A DNA stretch of 64,000 nt from Agrobacterium tumefaciens (GTDB taxonomy: Bacteria; Pseudomonadota; Alphaproteobacteria; Rhizobiales; Rhizobiaceae): the NCBI GenBank assembly GCA_025559845.1, contig CP048469.1:186001-250000 (forward strand), read 5' to 3'. The translations under genes were made by a program, and so were the position numbers. Of this stretch, positions 41,277 to 50,606 are shown piece by piece. The notes beneath the pieces are model-generated. The model was given only the letters and a program-made list of their open reading frames with translations, was not told where the DNA came from and ran no database searches. Position 1 is the stretch's first letter. The number at the start of each line of letters is the position of its first letter.

Positions 41277-41543
41277 ATGGGGCTTGCGGACATTGTCGGC
41301 CTTGCGGGAGCCTTTTTTTATCTCTTTGCCTATGCCCTGTTGCAGTTACGCGTTCTCACCATTGATGACGGGCGCTACACGCTTCTTAACGTTCTGGGCG
41401 GCGTATCGCTGATCTATTCGCTGATATGGAATTTTAATCTCGGCTCCCTGATCTCGCAGGTCGCCTGGCTTCTGTTCACTATCATCGGCTACGCGCGCTT
41501 CATGCTGGATCGCCGTCGCAAGGCACCTCCGGCACAGGCCTGA
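41277..41543 (+). CDS. CBU_0592-family small membrane protein
   Basis: 88 aa from the ATG at 41277. Three membrane helices (VGLAGAFFYLFAYALLQL, LLNVLGGVSLIYSLIW, SQVAWLLFTIIGYARFML) and a short basic C-terminus. It matches the CBU_0592-type family of small inner-membrane proteins, function unknown. It is divergent from the ABC operon and convergent with the lysR gene at 41550, from which it is separated by 6 nt. Confidence 0.8.
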   Translation: MGLADIVGLAGAFFYLFAYALLQLRVLTIDDGRYTLLNVLGGVSLIYSLIWNFNLGSLISQVAWLLFTIIGYARFMLDRRRKAPPAQA

Positions 41544-41549
41544 CGATTG

Positions 41550-42440
41550 TCAGCGCGCGGTTTGCTGATTGTTGGCAATGAGCCAGTCTGAAACCTCGCG
41601 CACAATCCTTCGCTGGTGGCGATCGGCCGGCCGCATCAGGTAAAATTTGCCTTCTGAGCGCATTGTATGGGAATGGACCGGGACAAGGACCCCACTATCA
41701 AGCTGATCGCGGATCAGCCATGTCCATCCAAGTGTTGCGCCAAGCCCTTGCGACGCCGCCGCAACACAGAGGCCGTAGTCTCCCAGCTTCCACTGAATTG
41801 CGTCCTGCGGTGGCGACAATTGTGATGACCGCCACCAGTCACGCCAGTCCTGCCATTCTCGCATGGAATCTTCGATCGAGATCAGAACCGGCGCTTTCTG
41901 TTCCATGAGGTTGGCCATGCCTGCCGCTGACACGGGAATGACCTCTTCCTGGCCGAGTTCGGAAAGCCAGACGCCAATTGGTCGTTCCCTGCGATAGAAG
42001 ATAGCAAGATCGAATTCGTCCAGACGCAAATGGGCCACGTCATCGGTGACGCGCAACCGCAGTTCGATGCCGGGGATGTCGCGTTTCAGGGTCTGAAGGC
42101 GCGGCATGAACCATTGATCGGCAATCCCGCGCGAACAGGCGATGGTGATCTGGCTGGGGCCGGTCCAGGAGCGTACGCCGTCCGTGACGCTTGCGATGTC
42201 GAGGATGAGCCGCGAAACGTCGATCGAGTAGTTCTCTCCGATGGTTGTTAATCGCACACCTGTCGGCACACGCTCGAAGAGTTTGGAGCCGATAAACGCT
42301 TCAAGTTTGCTGATCTGGCGGCTGACAGCGCTTTGCGTCAGACCAAGCTCATTACCCGCCCTGGAGAAACTGCCCAGCCGCGATGCAGCCTCGAAAACAA
42401 CAAGCGCCTCCAATGGCGGCAATCTAAATGACGGTTGCAT
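41550..42440 (-). CDS. LysR-family regulator (GcvA-like)
   Basis: 296 aa from the ATG at 42440, 12 codons after an earlier in-frame candidate. N-terminal HTH LPPLEALVVFEAASRLGSFS followed by ELGLTQSAVSRQISKLE, and a co-inducer domain whose layout (RVPTGVRLTTIGENY; ACSRGIADQWFMPRL) is of the GcvA type. It is divergent from the amino-acid-binding gene at 42645 and so may regulate it; that is inference from gene arrangement. Confidence 0.88.
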   Translation of the reverse strand: MQPSFRLPPLEALVVFEAASRLGSFSRAGNELGLTQSAVSRQISKLEAFIGSKLFERVPTGVRLTTIGENYSIDVSRLILDIASVTDGVRSWTGPSQITIACSRGIADQWFMPRLQTLKRDIPGIELRLRVTDDVAHLRLDEFDLAIFYRRERPIGVWLSELGQEEVIPVSAAGMANLMEQKAPVLISIEDSMREWQDWRDWWRSSQLSPPQDAIQWKLGDYGLCVAAASQGLGATLGWTWLIRDQLDSGVLVPVHSHTMRSEGKFYLMRPADRHQRRIVREVSDWLIANNQQTAR

Positions 42441-42644
42441 CCCGGTTCCCACAAAACAGTCTGCGCTCCGATACACCTACGCCATAAACTCTTCAATTTT
42501 TTTGGAATTCGATGCTGTGGTAATCACGCAATTTCCTCGTCCAAAAGGGTCGTCGGACATGATTCTCGTGTATAGTCGCCGACAAATTTGCATCCTGCCG
42601 CTATCATCATGGTAGCGCTGCCGTGACCTAAGCGGATTATTGAG

Positions 42645-43523
42645 ATGAGAATGCCGGTTATGAGATCAAACCCTGGACGACTTTGCATCGCGGCAATTTT
42701 CGCGATTCTGGCTGGCGGCACGGGTGTTTCACCGGCACAGGGCCTGTCGGATGGTGGCAAGATGCCGGTGCTTTTCGATGCGCAGGAGCGGTTTGCCGGC
42801 GGCGATCTGTCTTCGGTGCCGCGTATCCGGTTCTTGATGTCTGTCGATTTTCCGCCCTTCAATTTTACCGATCAGGAAGGGCGGCTCGCAGGTTTTCATG
42901 TCGATCTGGTGCGGGAAATCTGCGCGCAATTGAAGGTCGAGAGCAAATGCCAGGTTCAGGCATTGCCGTTTGATGAGCTGGAAGCGGCGCTGGAAATGGG
43001 GGAGGGCGAGGCTGTCATTTCCGGTATCGCGTCATCATCGGACTTGCGAAAGAGCTTCACCTTCTCACGTCCTTACCTTCTCTTGCCGGCACGCTTTGCA
43101 GTCAACAAGGCGGTAAAGCTCGAAGGGACGATGATCGATGCTCTCTCCGGCAAGAAGGTAGGGGTTCTGACCGGTTCGCGCCATGAGCAGATGCTCAAGG
43201 CATTTTTTCCGAAAGTGGCGGCCAACGGCTTTGATGGCTATGACGCCATGTATGATGCCCTAAAGACCGGCAAGGTGGATGCCGTTTTCGCAGACGGCCT
43301 GCGTCTGCCGTTCTGGGTGTCGGGCACTGCCTCCGAAGGCTGCTGCGCGTTGTTCGGTGGACCTTATATGTCTGATCGTTTTCTGGGCGAAGGCCTGACG
43401 ATCATGGCCGTCGACCCGGACAACGTTCTCGTTCCGGCTTTCGATCAGGCGCTTGCGGCTCTGTCACGCAATGGCCGGCTAGAGGAAATCTACCGCCGCT
43501 ATTTTCCTTATGGATTATACTGA
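42645..43523 (+). CDS. Amino-acid-type periplasmic substrate-binding protein
   Basis: 292 aa. Signal peptide (GRLCIAAIFAILAGGTGVSPAQ) then an SBP family 3 fold: FLMSVDFPPFNFTDQEGRL, GFHVDLVREICAQL, SGIASSSDLRKSFTFSRPYL and VGVLTGSRHEQML. No permease or ATPase genes are adjacent, so it is an orphan binding protein or sensor component. Likely ligand is a polar amino acid. Confidence 0.87.
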   Translation: MRMPVMRSNPGRLCIAAIFAILAGGTGVSPAQGLSDGGKMPVLFDAQERFAGGDLSSVPRIRFLMSVDFPPFNFTDQEGRLAGFHVDLVREICAQLKVESKCQVQALPFDELEAALEMGEGEAVISGIASSSDLRKSFTFSRPYLLLPARFAVNKAVKLEGTMIDALSGKKVGVLTGSRHEQMLKAFFPKVAANGFDGYDAMYDALKTGKVDAVFADGLRLPFWVSGTASEGCCALFGGPYMSDRFLGEGLTIMAVDPDNVLVPAFDQALAALSRNGRLEEIYRRYFPYGLY

Positions 43524-43529
43524 ACGGTG

Positions 43530-44183
43530 TTATTGGCTTGCCCAGATAATCCGGGCAATCCATTCTACCTCTGCCATGTCGAAACTGCGGTTGGGATGTT
43601 CCGGATTGAGGGAGAGTAGCTCAATGTTCTTGGGGCTTTGCCGCGCGAGAACCTTTGCCATAACCTCACCATCCCGGCTTTTCACTACCACGCGATCGCC
43701 TCGGCGTACCTGTGCGCCGGGCTCGACGATGAGGATGTCGCCATCACGATAAAGTGGCATCATGCTTTCGCCCTGCACCTCCAGCGCATAGACACCCTGC
43801 TTGCGGTCCGGGGAGGACGGAAATTCGATAACGTCCCACCCTTGGCCGGCCGGAAAGCCGCCGTCATCGAAAAAGCCACCGGAGCCGGCCTGAGCGAAAC
43901 CGAGCAGCGGAATGGCATTGTGTGCATCGGCAGGCTGGGTCGCCTGTCCGGTTTTTCCGAACGCATAGCCAAAAAACTGGTCGATACTCGCGCCGGTCGC
44001 CTCCAGGACTTTCGAGACGGATTCCGTGGAGGGCCAGCGTTTGCGACCGTCCGGACCGAACCGCTTCGACTTGTTGAACGATGTCGGATCGAGGCCTGCG
44101 CGCTTGGCCAGCGCCGAAGGCGTCAACTGGTGACGTTCTGCAAGCGTATCGATCGCGATCCAGATCGTTTCGTGTGAAAGCAT
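43530..44183 (-). CDS. S24-family (LexA/CI-like) transcriptional repressor
   Basis: 217 aa. N-terminal HTH (TPSALAKRAGLDPTSFNKSK, ~21-40) and C-terminal S24 peptidase-like domain: nucleophile S140 in GESMMPLYRDGD, lysine K177 in EVMAKVL, and an Ala-Gly pair (99-100) where LexA-type self-cleavage occurs. It could mediate a damage- or stress-released switch. No phage genes are nearby; target unknown. Confidence 0.87.
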   Translation of the reverse strand: MLSHETIWIAIDTLAERHQLTPSALAKRAGLDPTSFNKSKRFGPDGRKRWPSTESVSKVLEATGASIDQFFGYAFGKTGQATQPADAHNAIPLLGFAQAGSGGFFDDGGFPAGQGWDVIEFPSSPDRKQGVYALEVQGESMMPLYRDGDILIVEPGAQVRRGDRVVVKSRDGEVMAKVLARQSPKNIELLSLNPEHPNRSFDMAEVEWIARIIWASQ

Positions 44184-44295
44184 GATTAAAAGCCCGCAGG
44201 TGGAGCCCGTGGAGGAAAAAGCTCCTGTCAGTAGAGGCTGTAATCTAGACTATATTCAGCCTGGAGTAAAGAAATAAGGAATAAAATCCTCTTCC

Positions 44296-44946
44296 TCAGG
44301 CCACCATTGCCGGACTGTTGATCTTGGAAAGTTGGATGACCGCCTGTGTGCGGCTATCGACCTTGAGTTTCAGCAGGATTGCTGACACATGCGCCTTCAC
44401 GGTCGCTTCGGAGACATTCAGTTCATAGGCGATCTGCTTGTTCAGAAGGCCTTCGGCCAGCATGCCGAGAACGCGGCTCTGTTGTGGCGTAAGGGTCCTC
44501 AACCGCTGAATAAGATCAGCCACATCAGGATCTTGTTCCTTTGCGCCTCTGTGGCTGGCCGGTACCCAGACATCGCCTTCTAGAACGGCACGGATGCCGT
44601 CGCGAATATCGTCGATGCCTGACGATTTGGAGATGAAGCCGGAAGCACCCAGTTCGATTGCGCGGCGCACCGTGGTGGCGTCATCAGTGGCAGAGACAAT
44701 GACGATAGGCAGGCTGGCGAATTCCGCCCGCAGCGCCATCAGCCCTGAAAATCCGCTGACACCAGGCATGGAAAGATCAAGAAGCATCAGATCCGCGTCG
44801 TTCCGCTCGGCGGCGGCCTTGCGGGCGGCTTCGAAATCCCCGGCCTCTATGATGGTCTGCTGGCCCTCAATGCCAGATACTGCCTGCTTCAGGGCTCCTC
44901 GAAAAAGCGGGTGATCGTCTGCAATGATGATGGCAAGTTCCGACAT
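44296..44946 (-). CDS. NarL/FixJ-type response regulator
   Basis: 216 aa from the ATG at 44946 (GGAGGGGG upstream). Receiver domain with DD at 10-11, phosphoacceptor D57 in LLDLSMPG and the lysine in FISKSSG; a LuxR-type HTH (LTPQQSRVLGMLAEGLLNKQ, ~150-170; VSEATVKAHVSAILLKL). No histidine kinase gene is adjacent, so it is an orphan regulator here. Confidence 0.92.
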   Translation of the reverse strand: MSELAIIIADDHPLFRGALKQAVSGIEGQQTIIEAGDFEAARKAAAERNDADLMLLDLSMPGVSGFSGLMALRAEFASLPIVIVSATDDATTVRRAIELGASGFISKSSGIDDIRDGIRAVLEGDVWVPASHRGAKEQDPDVADLIQRLRTLTPQQSRVLGMLAEGLLNKQIAYELNVSEATVKAHVSAILLKLKVDSRTQAVIQLSKINSPAMVA

Positions 44947-45192
44947 TGTGGCCCCCTCCCAAGGGCGTTGATGCGGTTCTTTTCTATTTTCTAACGTCTG
45001 CCTGCCGCTTGTCGAAAACGACTCCAGCGCCTCCATTCCCAAAAGTGCGCCAATCGATTGCGCATTACAAGGGAAAGCTTTTCACAGAAACAGCCTGAGA
45101 CCATCCGACAGCAAAAAAAACCGGCAGAAACTGTGGACAATCGCACGGCTTTGCTGCAAACCCCGCTCTCAGAACACCCGTCGGAGACGCCT

Positions 45193-45549
45193 ATGCAGGA
45201 ACAGCCCGCGATCATTTACAAAATCGTCCCGGAGACGCTTTGGGCTGCCGCTAAGGTCAAAGGCGTTTTTGAAGGCGCGCCGATCGATCTGGCCGATGGT
45301 TTCGTTCACTTCTCGACGGCCAAACAGGCAATGGAAACCGCATCGCGGCATTTTGCTGGACAGGCCGGTTTGTTGCTTGTTGCCGTGAGTGGAGAGGCTC
45401 TCGGCGAAAAGCTGGTTTATGAGCCTTCGAGAGGCGGCGATCTATTTCCGCATCTCTATGCCTCTCTCCCCATGACCGCCGTGCTCTGGGAAAAACCTCT
45501 TGTCTTGGGCGAGGACGGTCGCCATCAGTTTCCGGAGAACCTGTCATGA
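45193..45549 (+). CDS. DUF952 family protein
   Basis: 118 aa from the ATG at 45193. DUF952 family throughout: IIYKIVPETLWAAA start, DGFVHFSTAKQAMETA and KLVYEPSRGGDLFPHLYASL. Found next to pyrD in many alphaproteobacteria and overlapping it by 4 nt (ATGA). An upstream in-frame start at 45058 lacks support. Fold resembles ADP-ribosyl-type transferases by family annotation; activity uncertain. Confidence 0.88.
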   Translation: MQEQPAIIYKIVPETLWAAAKVKGVFEGAPIDLADGFVHFSTAKQAMETASRHFAGQAGLLLVAVSGEALGEKLVYEPSRGGDLFPHLYASLPMTAVLWEKPLVLGEDGRHQFPENLS

Positions 45550-46637
45550 ACGGATTTTTTTCCTCTCTCGGCCGTAAAGGCGTGTTCCTGATCGATCCGG
45601 AAAAGGCGCATGGACTATCGGTTACGGCGTTGAAGAGCGGCTTTTTGCCAACCTGCATGGTACCGCATGATCCGCGCTTGCAGCAGACGGTGGCCGGGCT
45701 CGTCTTCCCCAACCCGCTCGGCCTGGCGGCTGGTTACGACAAGAACGCCGAAGTGCCTGGACCGGTCTTGCGGCTCGGCTTCGGTTTCACCGAAATCGGC
45801 ACTGTCACACCACGCGCGCAGGTGGGCAATCCCAAGCCGCGCATTTTCCGGCTCGTGGAGGATGAGGGTGTTATCAACCGCCTCGGTTTTAACAATGAGG
45901 GGCACGCCGCTGCACTTGAACGCATGAAGGCCGCCTCGCTGCGCGGCATCGTCGGCGTCAATATTGGTGCGAACAAGGACAGCGAAGACCGCATTGCCGA
46001 CTATGTGAAGGGCATCGAGACCTTCTATTCGGTCGCGTCCTATTTTACTGTCAACATCTCGTCGCCCAACACGCCGGGACTGCGTGATCTGCAGGCACGT
46101 GAAAGCCTCGCCGCCTTGCTGGCAGCCGTACTGGAAAGCCGTGAGGCGGAGGCCTCCCGCTCTGGTAAACGTATCCCGGTATTCCTGAAGATCGCTCCGG
46201 ACCTGACGGAAGAAGGGTTGGATGACGTTGCCGAGGAGGCATTGGCGCACGATCTCGATGGTCTGATCGTCTCGAACACCACGCTCTCTCGCGATGGTTT
46301 GCGGGCTGGTCCGAACAAGAGTGAGTCCGGCGGGCTTTCAGGAAAGCCGCTTTTCGAGTTGTCGACCACGGTTCTTGCCAAGATGCGCAAGCGCGTTGGC
46401 GCAAACCTGCCGATCATCGGTGTCGGTGGTGTCTCATCGGCAGAAACGGCGATGGAGAAGATAAAGGCGGGCGCAGATCTCGTGCAGCTTTACTCCTGCA
46501 TGGTCTATGAAGGTCCGGGGCTGCCGTCTGCCGTGGTCAAGGGACTGTCCAAGATTGTGGAGCGCGAGCGCGTGGACAACATCCTCGATCTGCGCGACAG
46601 CACGGTCGACCGTTGGGCCGACCGTAAGCTCGGCTGA
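45546..46637 (+). CDS. pyrD: Dihydroorotate dehydrogenase (quinone), class 2
   Basis: 363 aa, correct for the membrane-associated class 2 enzyme. N-terminal amphipathic region, FPNPLGLAAGYDKNAEVPG, EIGTVTPRAQVGNPKPRIFRL, the active-site-bearing SPNTPGLRDLQ and the GVGGVSSAETA phosphate/FMN-binding stretch are all present. Catalyses oxidation of dihydroorotate in pyrimidine synthesis, passing electrons to the quinone pool at the inner membrane. Confidence 0.97.
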   Translation: MNGFFSSLGRKGVFLIDPEKAHGLSVTALKSGFLPTCMVPHDPRLQQTVAGLVFPNPLGLAAGYDKNAEVPGPVLRLGFGFTEIGTVTPRAQVGNPKPRIFRLVEDEGVINRLGFNNEGHAAALERMKAASLRGIVGVNIGANKDSEDRIADYVKGIETFYSVASYFTVNISSPNTPGLRDLQARESLAALLAAVLESREAEASRSGKRIPVFLKIAPDLTEEGLDDVAEEALAHDLDGLIVSNTTLSRDGLRAGPNKSESGGLSGKPLFELSTTVLAKMRKRVGANLPIIGVGGVSSAETAMEKIKAGADLVQLYSCMVYEGPGLPSAVVKGLSKIVERERVDNILDLRDSTVDRWADRKLG

Positions 46638-46642
46638 TTGGT

Positions 46643-47140
46643 TCAGGCGCAGAGTACCATCGCCCAATAGGGGCGGTTTCGGTTTGCGGCATCGTAAGCG
46701 ACGGCCACGCCAAGTCCGTTATATGACCCCAGCATGTTCTCGAGATGGTGGGGAGAGGTGATCCAGGCCTTGACGACGCGTTCAACGCTATCCTGACCGC
46801 TTGCGACGTTTTCTGCTGCGGGCAGAGGAACTTTGCCGTCCTTCATACGAATGAGGAAGCTGTCGGTCAGGCCGATCAGATGCGCCATCTTCTGCGCCTT
46901 GACCATGCGATCCGCCTGATAGGCGGCGGCGGTACTGGCTGCGCTGTTGACGGAGAGAGATGAAAGCCCTTTGGAGCGCCGCAGCTCATTGACCATCGGC
47001 AGCGCCGCAGCGGTTTCATCCTTGGTGCCCGAAGGGACGCCCTTGTTGGTTGGCATGGTAACGCAGGCTGATAGCAATGAGCCAGCGGAAACCAGCACGA
47101 AACCGCGCCGGGAAAACGTAATAAGCGATGTTTCGGTCAT
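46643..47140 (-). CDS. CAP-domain lipoprotein
   Basis: 165 aa. Lipoprotein signal peptide with lipobox LLSAC (lipidated C26 region) preceded by a twin-arginine-like FSRRGFV. CAP/SCP domain elements: NELRRSKGLSSLSVN, QKMAHLIG and ENVASGQDSVERVVKAWITSPHH, and the final WAMVL strand. Ends 5 nt from pyrD, converging with it. Likely periplasmic; substrate unknown. Confidence 0.88.
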   Translation of the reverse strand: MTETSLITFSRRGFVLVSAGSLLSACVTMPTNKGVPSGTKDETAAALPMVNELRRSKGLSSLSVNSAASTAAAYQADRMVKAQKMAHLIGLTDSFLIRMKDGKVPLPAAENVASGQDSVERVVKAWITSPHHLENMLGSYNGLGVAVAYDAANRNRPYWAMVLCA

Positions 47141-47141
47141 A

Positions 47142-47408
47142 TCAGCGGCGGTAGCTCAGGAGGCGCAGGATGATGAAGACGGGAATGACGATCGTTGCGC
47201 CAAGGATCAGGTAGTCGCCGATTGCGCCAAGCGCGTGGAAACCGCTGCGCCACAGATCAACCACGAAATCGCGCGCACCATAGATGATGTTCCACGGCGT
47301 CAAGCCGAAGATCGCCATCAGAAAGCCGACGAGCAATGAAACCACCAGCAGTTTCACAACCGTACGGGCCACCGTATCACCCAGCATTTTGTTGACCTCA
47401 CCGGCCAT
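47142..47408 (-). CDS. DUF6460-type small membrane protein
   Basis: 88 aa from the ATG at 47408 (GGAGA upstream). Two hydrophobic segments (VVKLLVVSLLVGFLMAIFGL and IGDYLILGATIVIPVFIILR) with a conserved TPWNIIYGARDFVVDLW linker. Matches a small rhizobial inner-membrane family (DUF6460). One nucleotide separates it from the CAP lipoprotein gene, so they are cotranscribed. Confidence 0.78.
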   Translation of the reverse strand: MAGEVNKMLGDTVARTVVKLLVVSLLVGFLMAIFGLTPWNIIYGARDFVVDLWRSGFHALGAIGDYLILGATIVIPVFIILRLLSYRR

Positions 47409-47469
47409 CAGCAAGTCTCCTGTTTCCTCTCACATATGAAGCAGGCTGCTTCGATGCAAGTTTCGGTGC

Positions 47470-47487
47470 ACTATATCGCGCTATAGT
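47470..47487. promoter_or_regulatory. Palindrome upstream of the TPR methyltransferase gene
   Basis: ACTATA-TCGCGC-TATAGT, perfect 6-bp arms, in the 157-nt region between divergent genes. A possible regulator site; no regulator can be named. Confidence 0.45.
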
Positions 47488-47565
47488 CGCCGGTGCCATG
47501 AAATAGGACTTGAGTTTTTTTATGGCTTGATAAATGAGAGCCGACATCTTCTCAGGAAATCATGA

Positions 47566-48510
47566 ATGGCATCAAACCAGTTTTCTTCCGGTGACGTGAT
47601 CGCTGACCGCAGGGCAGATTATGCCCGCATGTTGGCCGAGAGCGGCGATCATGCCGCGGCTGCCGAACTGATCGAGCAGGCGCTCGAATTGACGCCATCA
47701 TGGGCAGCGGGCTGGTTTCGTCTCGGTGAGTATGCCGAGAAGGCAGGTGATGAGGAAAAGGCTGTTGCCGCTTTCGAGAAAGTTGCCGGGCTGGATTCCG
47801 AAGGTATCTTCGCTGCCGAGTTGAAGCTTGCGATCTTGGGGGCTGCCGAAACCCCTGAGCAGCCACCAAGCCGCTATGTCGAAGGATTGTTCGACGACTA
47901 TGCCGAGCGTTTTGAAACCTCATTGGTGAAGAAGCTTGACTACAGCGTGCCGCAAAAATTGGCCGCGCTGATCGAAAAAGCACATCCGGCAAATGGCAAG
48001 TTTTGCTGCATCGTTGATATCGGCTGCGGTACGGGTCTGCTGGGAGCGGAAATCAGCGACTGGGCAGAACGGTTGGAAGGTTTCGATATCTCCACCAACA
48101 TGCTGGCCAAGGCTGAAGAGAAGGGCGTCTATCACCATCTGGCCCAGGCCGACTTGTCACGGGATGTTGCAGCCTCCGGTCTTTTCGACGGTCGTCTAGC
48201 TCAAGGCCGCGCCGATCTGGTGGCTGCGGCCGATGTCATGATGTATCTCGGCAGCCTGGAGACGGTGATGCCCCTGGTCGACGCGCTCCTGGCGCCGGGA
48301 GGTCTGTTCGCCTTCTCGGTCGAGGATGCGGGCGAGGAGGATGGCTTTGTTCTGCAGCCGTCATTGCGCTACGCTCATTCCGAACGCTACATCCGTGGTC
48401 TGCTGGCTGCGCATGACATGGATGTGCTGGATATCGTCAAAACCACCATTCGCAAGGATGCCGGAAAACCCCTTTCCGGCATTCTTTTTCTTTCCAGGAA
48501 AGAAGGCTGA
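47566..48510 (+). CDS. TPR-containing class I methyltransferase
   Basis: 314 aa from the ATG at 47566. N-terminal TPR-like pairs (about 15-80; AAAELIEQALELTPSWAAGW) and a SAM-dependent methyltransferase domain with VDIGCGTGLLGAEI (motif I, ~145-158) and FDISTNMLAKAEE. Commonly annotated as a predicted methyltransferase in rhizobia; substrate unknown. Alone in its orientation with a palindrome upstream. Confidence 0.88.
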   Translation: MASNQFSSGDVIADRRADYARMLAESGDHAAAAELIEQALELTPSWAAGWFRLGEYAEKAGDEEKAVAAFEKVAGLDSEGIFAAELKLAILGAAETPEQPPSRYVEGLFDDYAERFETSLVKKLDYSVPQKLAALIEKAHPANGKFCCIVDIGCGTGLLGAEISDWAERLEGFDISTNMLAKAEEKGVYHHLAQADLSRDVAASGLFDGRLAQGRADLVAAADVMMYLGSLETVMPLVDALLAPGGLFAFSVEDAGEEDGFVLQPSLRYAHSERYIRGLLAAHDMDVLDIVKTTIRKDAGKPLSGILFLSRKEG

Positions 48511-48685
48511 TCTTTTCGTTTCTTGCCATTTTGCCAATAGGTCAGCCATGCTTACATATCCGTATTGAAACGCTGTCTTTTGCAGTGCAAAATATGCTCG
48601 TAAAGCCGAACCGCGATGAGAAGTCGTCGGAAACCGGCGAAGCATTTTCACGACAATTCTGGCAGATCTCTTCGGGGGTAAGGAC

Positions 48686-49324
48686 ATGGCATTCACGAGA
48701 AGCGTCTATGGCATGTGGAGTGCCGATCCGGCAAAACATGCACCGGTGGAAGATGTGCAGGGCATTGTTACTGGCGCGATCGTTTCGGCGCTCGGTTTTT
48801 ACCTGCTGAACAAGGTGGGCCTTCTGACCGGGGGCACGGCGGGCGTTGCGTTCCTTATTCACTACGCATTCGGCATCAGCTTTGGCCTTCTGTTCTTCCT
48901 CGTTAATCTGCCATTTTATTATCTCTCTTTCCGCCGTCTTGGTCTCGCATTCTCGCTCAAGACCTTTATCGCCATCGGCCTTGTCTCCGTGCTGACCGAA
49001 CTGGAATCCCGCTGGATGGTGGTCGACAGCATCAATCCGCTCTGGGCTGCGTTGCTGGGTGGCCTGTTGCTGGGATATGGGCTGCTGGCGCTTTATCGCC
49101 ACCGCGCCAGCCTCGGCGGTATCGGTATTCTGGCCATTTACATCCAGGATCGCTTTGGTGTCCGAGCGGGCCTTATCCAGCTTGCCTTTGACGCCTGTGT
49201 CATGGTTGCCGCCTTCGCGGTCATCGACCCCGAAACAGTTCTCTATTCGATTGTCGGCGCGTTCGTCCTCAACATGTTCCTCGCCATCAATCATCGCTCC
49301 GATCGTTATATCGTCGTGCGCTAA
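48686..49324 (+). CDS. YitT-family membrane protein, first of a tandem pair
   Basis: 212 aa, five or so membrane helices, with the conserved GLLTGGTAGVAFLIHYAFG, NLPFYYLSFRRLGLAFS and RHRASLGGIGILAIYIQDRFG blocks of the small YitT family. Similar over its whole length to the next gene (49383-50024), so the two are tandem duplicates. Transported compound unknown. Confidence 0.88.
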   Translation: MAFTRSVYGMWSADPAKHAPVEDVQGIVTGAIVSALGFYLLNKVGLLTGGTAGVAFLIHYAFGISFGLLFFLVNLPFYYLSFRRLGLAFSLKTFIAIGLVSVLTELESRWMVVDSINPLWAALLGGLLLGYGLLALYRHRASLGGIGILAIYIQDRFGVRAGLIQLAFDACVMVAAFAVIDPETVLYSIVGAFVLNMFLAINHRSDRYIVVR

Positions 49325-49382
49325 CGCTTGAATTTTCAGGCGCTGAGGCGCAGAGAATGAGCCGGGAAAACGGGAAACGACC

Positions 49383-50024
49383 ATGAGCGAAGTTGCCGAA
49401 CGCAAGCAGGCCAGATTTTGGGCTTCCACGCCGGATCGGCATTCGCTGCTGGAAGACATTCAGGGCGTATTGGCAGGCAGCATGCTGGTCTCGCTTGGTG
49501 TGACGCTGTTTTCATCCGCCGGGCTTCTGACGGGTGGTACGGTCGGTTTGGCCTTCCTGGTCCATTACGCCACGGATGTGCGCTTCGGCGCGGTGTTCTT
49601 CCTCGTCAATCTGCCTTTCTATTATCTCGCGTTTCGACGCCTCGGATTGGCCTTTACGGTAAAAACCTTCTGCGCGATTGCCATGACCGCGGTCTTGTCG
49701 GATTACATGCCGGGGCTGTTTGCATTTGAGAGCATCAATCCCGTTGCCGCCGCACTGTTTGGAGGGCTGACGGTCGCAGCCGGTATGCTGGCACTGTTTC
49801 GTCACCGTACCAGTCTTGGCGGTTTTGGCATTCTGGCGCTTTATCTGCAGGACCGTTTTGGCTGGCGCGCCGGATTGGTGCAACTCGCCTTCGATGGCAT
49901 GGTGCTCGTTGCATCCTGTTTCATTGCCACGCCTTTCGTCATCATCTGCTCTGTTCTCGGCGCATTGGTGATGAACCTGACATTGGCGATCAATCACCGC
50001 AACGACCGCTACATAGCCATGTAA
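49383..50024 (+). CDS. YitT-family membrane protein, second of a tandem pair
   Basis: 213 aa with the same architecture as its upstream neighbour (GLLTGGTVGLAFLVHYATD; NLPFYYLAFRRLGLAFT; RHRTSLGGFGILALYLQDRFG). The two proteins are clearly paralogous but not near-identical, indicating an old tandem duplication. The 58-nt gap suggests cotranscription. Confidence 0.88.
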   Translation: MSEVAERKQARFWASTPDRHSLLEDIQGVLAGSMLVSLGVTLFSSAGLLTGGTVGLAFLVHYATDVRFGAVFFLVNLPFYYLAFRRLGLAFTVKTFCAIAMTAVLSDYMPGLFAFESINPVAAALFGGLTVAAGMLALFRHRTSLGGFGILALYLQDRFGWRAGLVQLAFDGMVLVASCFIATPFVIICSVLGALVMNLTLAINHRNDRYIAM

Positions 50025-50051
50025 CGGTCGCTCGGCCAAGGTGGATCGAGA

Positions 50052-50513
50052 TCACGCTGCCTTGGCGGTGGCGTCGACAGGATGTTGCGAGCGGAAGCCG
50101 ACGGCAATGCGGTTCCAGGTGTTGATCGTGCCAATCGCAACCGTCACCTTGACGATATCCTCATCGCTGAAATGCGCCTTCAGCGCCTCATAGGCATCAT
50201 CCGGTGCGCCGGTCTCGGCAATCTTCGTCACCGCATCGACCCAGCCGAGCAAGGCCCGCTCCTGCTCGGAATAGACGGTCGATTCCCGCCAGACACTCAT
50301 CAGGTTAATCCACTGTTCCGACAGGCCGTCCTTGCGGCTTTCCTTGACGTGCATGTCGACGCAGAAAGCACAGCCATTGATGATGGAGGCACGAAGCTTG
50401 ATGAGGTGAATGAAGCGGTGCTCCAGTCCGCTGTTTTGAACGTAGGTCTCCAGAGCCATCACGGCTTTGAAGGCTTCGGGAGATGCTTTGGCGTAATTCA
50501 AACGGGTTTTCAT
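50052..50513 (-). CDS. AhpD-like (carboxymuconolactone decarboxylase family) protein
   Basis: 153 aa from the ATG at 50513. CMD/AhpD fold with the redox motif CAFCVDMH (about residues 48-55; CxxC plus the conserved His three residues later). Such proteins reduce peroxides or act as general disulfide-type oxidoreductases. It lies next to an Rrf2 regulator, a common pairing for stress-inducible AhpD proteins. Confidence 0.9.
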   Translation of the reverse strand: MKTRLNYAKASPEAFKAVMALETYVQNSGLEHRFIHLIKLRASIINGCAFCVDMHVKESRKDGLSEQWINLMSVWRESTVYSEQERALLGWVDAVTKIAETGAPDDAYEALKAHFSDEDIVKVTVAIGTINTWNRIAVGFRSQHPVDATAKAA

Positions 50514-50606
50514 CGGTGTTTTCCTTTTTCGGATAGGTATCAGGGCATGCGTCATCGATCCGAAAAGCGATGTGGCTTTCCGGTGTCGTATCGGAATGTC
50601 GTCAGT